Positions 58,141 to 64,000 of a stretch of 64,000 nt of DNA are shown here, piece after piece. Origin of the DNA: Mactromeris polynyma. Its lineage: Eukaryota; Mollusca; Bivalvia; Venerida; Mactridae. The stretch lies in assembly GCA_032209605.1 (NCBI GenBank), contig JASFXZ010000008.1, forward strand, positions 1,860,001-1,924,000, given 5' to 3'. Below the pieces are notes generated by a model. It ran no database searches. It was not told where the DNA came from and saw only the letters and a list, made by a program, of their open reading frames with translations. How positions within the stretch are numbered: the stretch's first letter is position 1; each line of letters starts with the position of its first letter. Both the position numbers and the translations under genes were made by a program.

Positions 58141-61100
58141 CTAGTAGTAGTAGTAACTCTCTAAACCAATCTGAGCATTAAATGAGTAGTGCTGGAATTG
58201 ATTGGCCCGGTGTCAGGTTAATTTTGACTGGACGTGGTATCATGTATAGTGTCTGTGGCGTATCTCATTGTGCGGCAGCACATTACCTGCTTTTAGTAGA
58301 CACCGTTTCCATTTAACTGAAAAGCATAAGTTAAACGTAAAGTACAACACACTCACTCAACAACAATGTGTATGGTTTGCGAAATATTGAAAATTATCTA
58401 TAAACTTTAAATGTTTTCATTATTAACAGTTCATTCATATCTCGAAAATGTACGATTAAACTTGCTGCCAAAATATTTCTTGCGAATTGTTTTATATGTA
58501 ATTTGTGCAATCATAACCATGCGCCGAGAATATTTTACGAATGCTTCAAGAACGATACATTAACAAATACCTACAATATTATATAACGGGATGCTTATAT
58601 TTATGTATACATCCAAGGCGCAGTCAATACTTCAGTGGTGAAAAAAACGTGTTTCATCGCATGAAAATGAGTTGAAACAGATGTGGACTTCACAAAGGGT
58701 GAACATGAATTGAACAAACAAACTATTTGCATTGGAATGAAGTAAAGACGATAGAAGAAAAGGTTGTAGTTTGTCTAAGCAAATATATCACTAACTACTG
58801 TAAGATAATCCCTATTGAAAGTCTTCCCAGGAAACATAAATAAATCATTAGGATAAAACGTTTGATTTACAGAACGTCAGCTGTTTCTTGCAAATATAAG
58901 GTGGTTGAACACACAGCTTAAATAGAAATAGGAAATCATAAAGTATAAAATCGACAGCTTTTACTATCAAAGCCGACATTTTATGGAAAAGATTATTTAA
59001 AGAACACACGTTTCATCCGCTTTAAAGAGAACTAAGTTACAGTCGTAAAACTGGGATCGAGATATGAAACATCGACTGACTTGCTAAGTATCGGATTTAT
59101 AATTTCGTTATATATTTGATTGAAGGGAAAATTGAAAGAATCCAGTAAATATCTACATCTTTCAACAGTTAGACAAGCATATCATACGACACACGTACGA
59201 ATGTTGGAATGTGATAAATGTCAGAATGTAGATATTGAATAACAAAAGATAATTCCTTTTTCTATAAGCCAAAATTTAGAAAGAAATGTGGGTTTGTTTC
59301 AGTGAAGCTTAGCGGTAATGCAATCAACCGTATATAAACTCAACATTTTCTAGATTATACGTATAACTGAATAGTTCAGTGCTGCCTTGTGTCGCTTTCG
59401 AGTATCTGCACATAGATAAGAAGATGTAGCTGGGAGATGGGATATTCCAGTATAAACGCCGTTAATATTGTAATGTCCTCGAAGATGAGTTCCACTTTTT
59501 TATTAGAATGTCCTTTTACAACGATTTCGGAAAATTACATATCAATACGCATAATCGGAGACATCAAAATCTGGTCATGTTTTAAAGTTGGTTAGATCGC
59601 GAAACAGAAACAAAATATTTTCATCAGTTAATTTTCTATCAAAAACAAGTATATTTCTATTTATTTATGTTAGGTAATTACTAATTATGTAACTTTAATG
59701 ACACATATTGTAAATTCTATTCCATGGTATTGTATTGCATCAATACGTATACAGACGATAGACATGTTGCATCTTTGTTGAATAAGCTACATAATCTATT
59801 TATATAATTATGTGCTATATTTGCCAGAAACAAAGCAATAGTTGACAGACAGGCTGATTGATAAAAATAATTGCCTTATTTTATCGTAATATTTCTTGTA
59901 CCACTACAATGAAAAAAATATCCTTCCTCGCTATATTTTATATTCGGAGATGTCTCCTAAATTTTCGGCTACGCAGTGTGAGCACAATATCAGATTAATC
60001 ATGTATGTGATTGCTTTGTTTTGTCTCAATAGTAACTCTTCATTATATATTCGTTTAAAACCAACAACACTGGAAACTTTGGTGGTTACAGACAAGCTTT
60101 GACGAATATGTGGCACCAATGCTTACATTAGCAATCTGAACAAGACAACAAAGTTCCGCCTCGATTAATATGATTAATACAGATTGTATTAGCTCAGACA
60201 AGCTGATGTGTAGTGTTCATACTTCGTGCAGTATCTTAAGTATATCATTTGTACAAACAATGTCTGTTTTCTTGTCAAGTATTTCAGACAGTGGGCATCA
60301 TGGACAAAGATTACACAACTACATAAAGAGAACATGTAATTATCAATTTAGGCATCAATAGATTAATGTCGGGAAAGACATCTACTTCATTTCAATTTTT
60401 AAGGCTACCGTATTTGTTTCAATAAACGAACCATTGAGCTATTTATCCGTGATGTATTAATTCACTACGCAAAATGTCTAATTGGTGGCTTGTATTTCTG
60501 TTGAAGACTCTATGCGATATATATTTCAGTTTTAGTTTAACGTTTTTTTTTTGGCTTTTCTGTCGTAACTTTCAACTGATGCTCAGAATGGACTAATAAT
60601 TTCAGGAAAGTTACCTGCATGATGACATTTACATTTCAAGTTTAAACATTCATTCATTGTTTTAAAACTATTGAATCCCAAGTGACCAAGCTAATTTTGT
60701 TCAGTGTTTGTGCACAAAGTTTCGATTATAGACAGTACAAAACGCTGGGTAAATTTGAAACAGGCTAGTCTATAGGCGTATAAATAAGGTAGCAGATATG
60801 TTTGTTTCTCTTTCATCCCTTAAAATGTTGGTAGATATAACACACTAAGTTGCTTGTTTTGAATTCTACGATATGTATAAAGTATCGAACGTATCCGAAT
60901 ACTCGTACATGTTCAAATTTCTAAAATTATAACTTTATATTTGGCGGTTATAAAAACGTTTTTAAATTTTACTCAAAGTCAAATCTGTTGTTGTTCAAAA
61001 CCTTAGTTTAGCTCTGGAATTAGTATTAAACTTGACTTGTCTACGAAATAAGGACTTGTTAATTTTTTCATATAGACATTGTTTCAGTTTTTTTGAGATT

Positions 61101-61496
61101 TTTTTAGTGGTATTGGGAACTAGATAATCTTTTACTTCTTAATTAATCAATCCATAATTAGTGTGTGGCTTGATTTTAATTTATTTCTAAGTAAGAAAAT
61201 TATCGTTTTTATTTTAAATGAATCATCTGTTCTCCCGTTACCATGACATTTCTGAAGTACAGTCGAAATGTTTCCAAGTATTTCTTTGTATTGGCATACA
61301 GTACCCGTGGTATTACAACTAGTGCAGATTCATCGAACCAGACTTGATCGAAACCTTACAGAGTTCACTAACTGTTTTATAAGGTTAGCCGTGGTTGAAT
61401 GTAATGAATTATGCTCGGTTAAAGATGGTGACCCGCTCTGCAGGAAAATCATTATCATACCAACTTGGTGTGTTCTTGTTGTACTATCATAGCTTG

Positions 61497-63234
61497 TACA
61501 GTAAAACTTGTTTCTAAGGAACACCCTTGATCTTTGTGTCATATGTTGGCTAAATGCTACATTGTTTGAATGCAACATGTGTTTAAAATGTATTCTTTAT
61601 ATCAGTGTTCTTTGTATCAGTGTCTTTATATCAGTATTCTTTATATCAGTGTTCTTTGTATCAGTGTTCTTTATATCAGTGTCTTTATATCAGTATTCTT
61701 TATATCAGTGTTCTTTGTATCAGTGTTCTTTATATCTTTATGTCAGTGTTCTTTATATCAGTGTTCTTTATGTCAGTGTTCTTTATATCAGTGTTCTTTA
61801 TGTCAGTGTTCTTTATGTCAGTGTTCTTTATGTCAGTGTTCTTTATATTAGTGTTCTTTATATCAGAGTGCTTCATATCAGTGTGCTTTATATCAGTGTT
61901 CTTTATATCAGTGTTCTTTATATCAGTGTTCTTTATATCAGAGTGCTTTATATCAGTGTTCTTTGTATCAGTGTTCTTTATATCAGTGTTCTTTATATCA
62001 GTGTTCTTTATATCAGTGTTCTTTGTATCAGTGTTCTTTATATCAGTATTCTTTATATCAGTGTTCTTTATATCAGTGTTCTTTATATCAGTATTCTTTA
62101 TATCAGTGTTCTTTATATCAGTGTTCTTTATATCAGTGTTCTTTATATCAGTGTTCTTTGTATCAGTGTTCTTTATATCAGTGTTCTTTATATCAGTGTT
62201 CTTTATGTCAGTGTTCTTTATAAGCAAGTATTACTGCATGTGAATTTCAGAAAAAAGCAAAGATCATATTCATGCTTTATTCAACAAAATATTGTTTTTA
62301 ATACATACATTTGTATGATGCTATCATAAAATTTACGAAGACAAAGAATGAAAATTGTTTTTTCTGTCATGCAAAATATGGAAAATAAAACATTATAGTA
62401 TTCAACAAAATACGATTAAATATATCAAATAAAAACATAGTTATATTCGTGAAGTCTAAGATATGAAAACAGTACAAAAAGAAAATAAACAAAAACATGT
62501 GCGTAGACAATTGACCTCTTCATTTCGAACAGTCCCATTTTGAATACAGGAAAATCTCTGTTTTAAATCATTAAAAAACAATAGAATATATACGCCTTAT
62601 GAGCCATGATTATACTAAACATCTCCAAAAAACATAATTAAATAAACAATATATCATACTAATAAAAAGTGTTGAATTGTTATAATATTATGCTGATATA
62701 TACAAACAGCCATATGTATTGTTTGAATCACAGTTAGCAATAGACATTTACAAAACTAGACTAAGGAAACAAGAATACATTAAATAAATAGGTCACAATG
62801 ACAGAGAGCAAAAATTGGAATGACACAATTACAAACATCCATCAATAACACATTGCAACTTCTTAAGAGCTATACACTTTGGGAGACACACATCTTTGCC
62901 ATTATTGAGATATGGGTGCTCTATAGAGGTTCGTTTGAAGGTAAAATTCCATCAGAACAATTCTCCGGCGTAGAGACCTTTGAGAGACGCAACGTTTAGC
63001 TTTTATTGAGCTGTTCTTACTACAAGAAGAAGTAATGTGCTTGTTGAAGAGAGGTTTTTGTTCTACTGAGGTTCAATGGGTAGAACTTCTTACATCTAGA
63101 AAAATCTATATGAATGGCTGAAAATGTGTTGTTTCTGATGGCAATGTTTTACTAGAGGGAATGATAAGTTGTTGAAGAGATGTTGTTGCTCACTCATGAG
63201 TGGGCTGCGTTGGAGAGGTTTCGCTGTACATACA
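61497..63234. mobile_element. Possible pogo-like element with expanded internal satellite
   Basis: TACAGTAAAACTTGTTTCTA (from 61499) and the reverse complement of the right border, TACAGCGAAACCTCTCCAAC, resemble each other as terminal repeats with TA flanks. The inside holds the 15-bp array and a diverged part with TGAGGTTCAATGGG and GAGAGGTTT lines. The pairing over about 1.7 kb is tentative. Confidence 0.3.
61592..62222. repeat. 15-bp satellite (TTCTTTATATCAGTG), about 42 copies
   Basis: Near-perfect 15-bp period with TATATCAGTG, TGTATCAGTG, TATGTCAGTG and TATATCAGAG variants. As 15 is a multiple of 3 and the unit has no stop, three + frames and one - frame are open for up to about 270 codons. 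No protein is inferred. Confidence 0.92.
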
Positions 63235-64000
63235 TCGCCCATTAACTGAACTCTTTTATGTTTCATGTTCCTCTCGAATCCAAAACGAATATCATACATT
63301 ATCTCAATATCATGATAAACGATTTGAAGACTTACAAATGTTTCGCTAATCTTGAAGTATCTCTTTCGGTGAGATAGGAGTTACAGTCGGTTACTTTATA
63401 CATCAGATTTACAATTTATTCTTTCCGTAAAGTCTTTATATATTCTCAGACGTCATATTTATGCTTCTGGCTTAATTCATTTAAGTTCTGAATTTACAGC
63501 ACATATATAACTTTATAGACATAACGGAAATATCTCTAGTCATTGAATTTTGTAACTTTGTCGTAAAGTTCAGAAATAGTAAACTTCGTCTAGATTCAAC
63601 CCCTGTGGTATTAATTAAAGATACATTTCTGTACTGAATATTATTCGAGAGCATCGAAAATAAGCATGCTGCTTAGAAGTTGTTTTGTTTTTGGTTGGGG
63701 GCAGCACATTCCCGCTAGGTTAAATTGTATATTGCCATGCTCTTTACAAAAGTAGACAAAAGAAGCACTAGCACAATAAATCCAAAGAAGATTCTGTTTT
63801 AAAAAAGATGAACAGCAATAATTACAAGGTAAAGATTCTTTGGAAGTTTGTCTGAATACTGAGTCAAACTTTTATTGCATACATGAACAAAACATTAATC
63901 CTGAAACCGTATTGATGAATGTTTGATCAAGGAGAAATACTAAATCCATGTTTTTTTTCCATAAAGCATTGACATAAGTTGATCAAAAACACTGATGGCG

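Larger units (their letters stand above)
55632..64000. other. Upstream flank of the - strand nAChR gene, no gene recognised
   Basis: This 8.4-kb stretch should include the promoter of the - strand receptor gene, but no clear core motif is seen. It contains the 46-bp array (57523-58140), the 15-bp array (61592-62222), a dispersed repeat fragment near 56640-56800 and AT-rich sequence. The long open frames here are array artefacts. Confidence 0.55.

Noticed and set aside
57569..58181. Three overlapping Cys/Phe/Pro-rich frames of 178-191 codons
   Set aside because: These are readings of the second 46-bp array. The same DNA gives similar peptides in every frame, as expected from a repeat.
61508..62329. 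273-codon hydrophobic frame and overlapping frames on both strands
   Set aside because: Entirely produced by the 15-bp satellite, where several frames are open simultaneously. Not a membrane protein gene.

Overview
This is an AT-rich, intron-rich invertebrate nuclear window dominated by two nicotinic acetylcholine receptor (nAChR, Cys-loop pentameric ligand-gated channel) loci. The surroundings are packed with SINEs, MITE-like inverted-repeat elements and minisatellites. A mollusc, probably a bivalve, is the best guess. Expanded lophotrochozoan nAChR families fit this, and one SINE tail (ACTGAAATACTGTTGAAAA-like) resembles what I recall of bivalve genomes. No species can be named from the sequence.

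Locus 1 is on the + strand (5347-28104) and lacks its 5' end. It has one 45-nt exon 3 (loop D), then two tandem 110-nt exon 4 copies (19675-19784 and 20505-20614). Two complete alternative 3' blocks follow, each with a large exon (rest of the ligand-binding domain plus M1-M3) and a last exon (M4 plus stop). Block 1 (21783-23179) lacks the vicinal Cys pair of loop C (non-alpha type). Block 2 (25669-28104) has it (alpha type). Intron phases match at every junction: 0 after exon 3, 2 after exon 4, 0 before M4. Block 2 has no private upstream exons that I can find. The simplest readings are one transcription unit choosing between exon 4 copies and between alpha and non-alpha 3' ends, or a remnant of interleaved partial duplications. 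This is the most interesting feature of the window.

Locus 2 is on the - strand (55631 down to 44567). It is a complete seven-exon alpha-type nAChR subunit of 500 residues with signal peptide, Cys-loop, vicinal cysteines C228/C229 and four membrane segments. It faces locus 1 tail to tail, across about 16 kb of repeat-rich DNA.

The rest holds no gene I can support. It contains at least three tRNA-derived SINE families, one copy split by a MITE. A pogo/Tigger-like MITE family with TACAGTAAAACCTC ends is present in at least eleven copies. There is a 724-bp element with near-perfect ~41-bp terminal inverted repeats and several other inverted-repeat elements, including one ending about 25 bp from a receptor splice acceptor. 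Tandem arrays have periods of 13, 15, ~16, ~26, 33, 46, 46, ~80 and 379 bp. Many long reading frames in the window are simply these arrays, which happen to lack stop codons.
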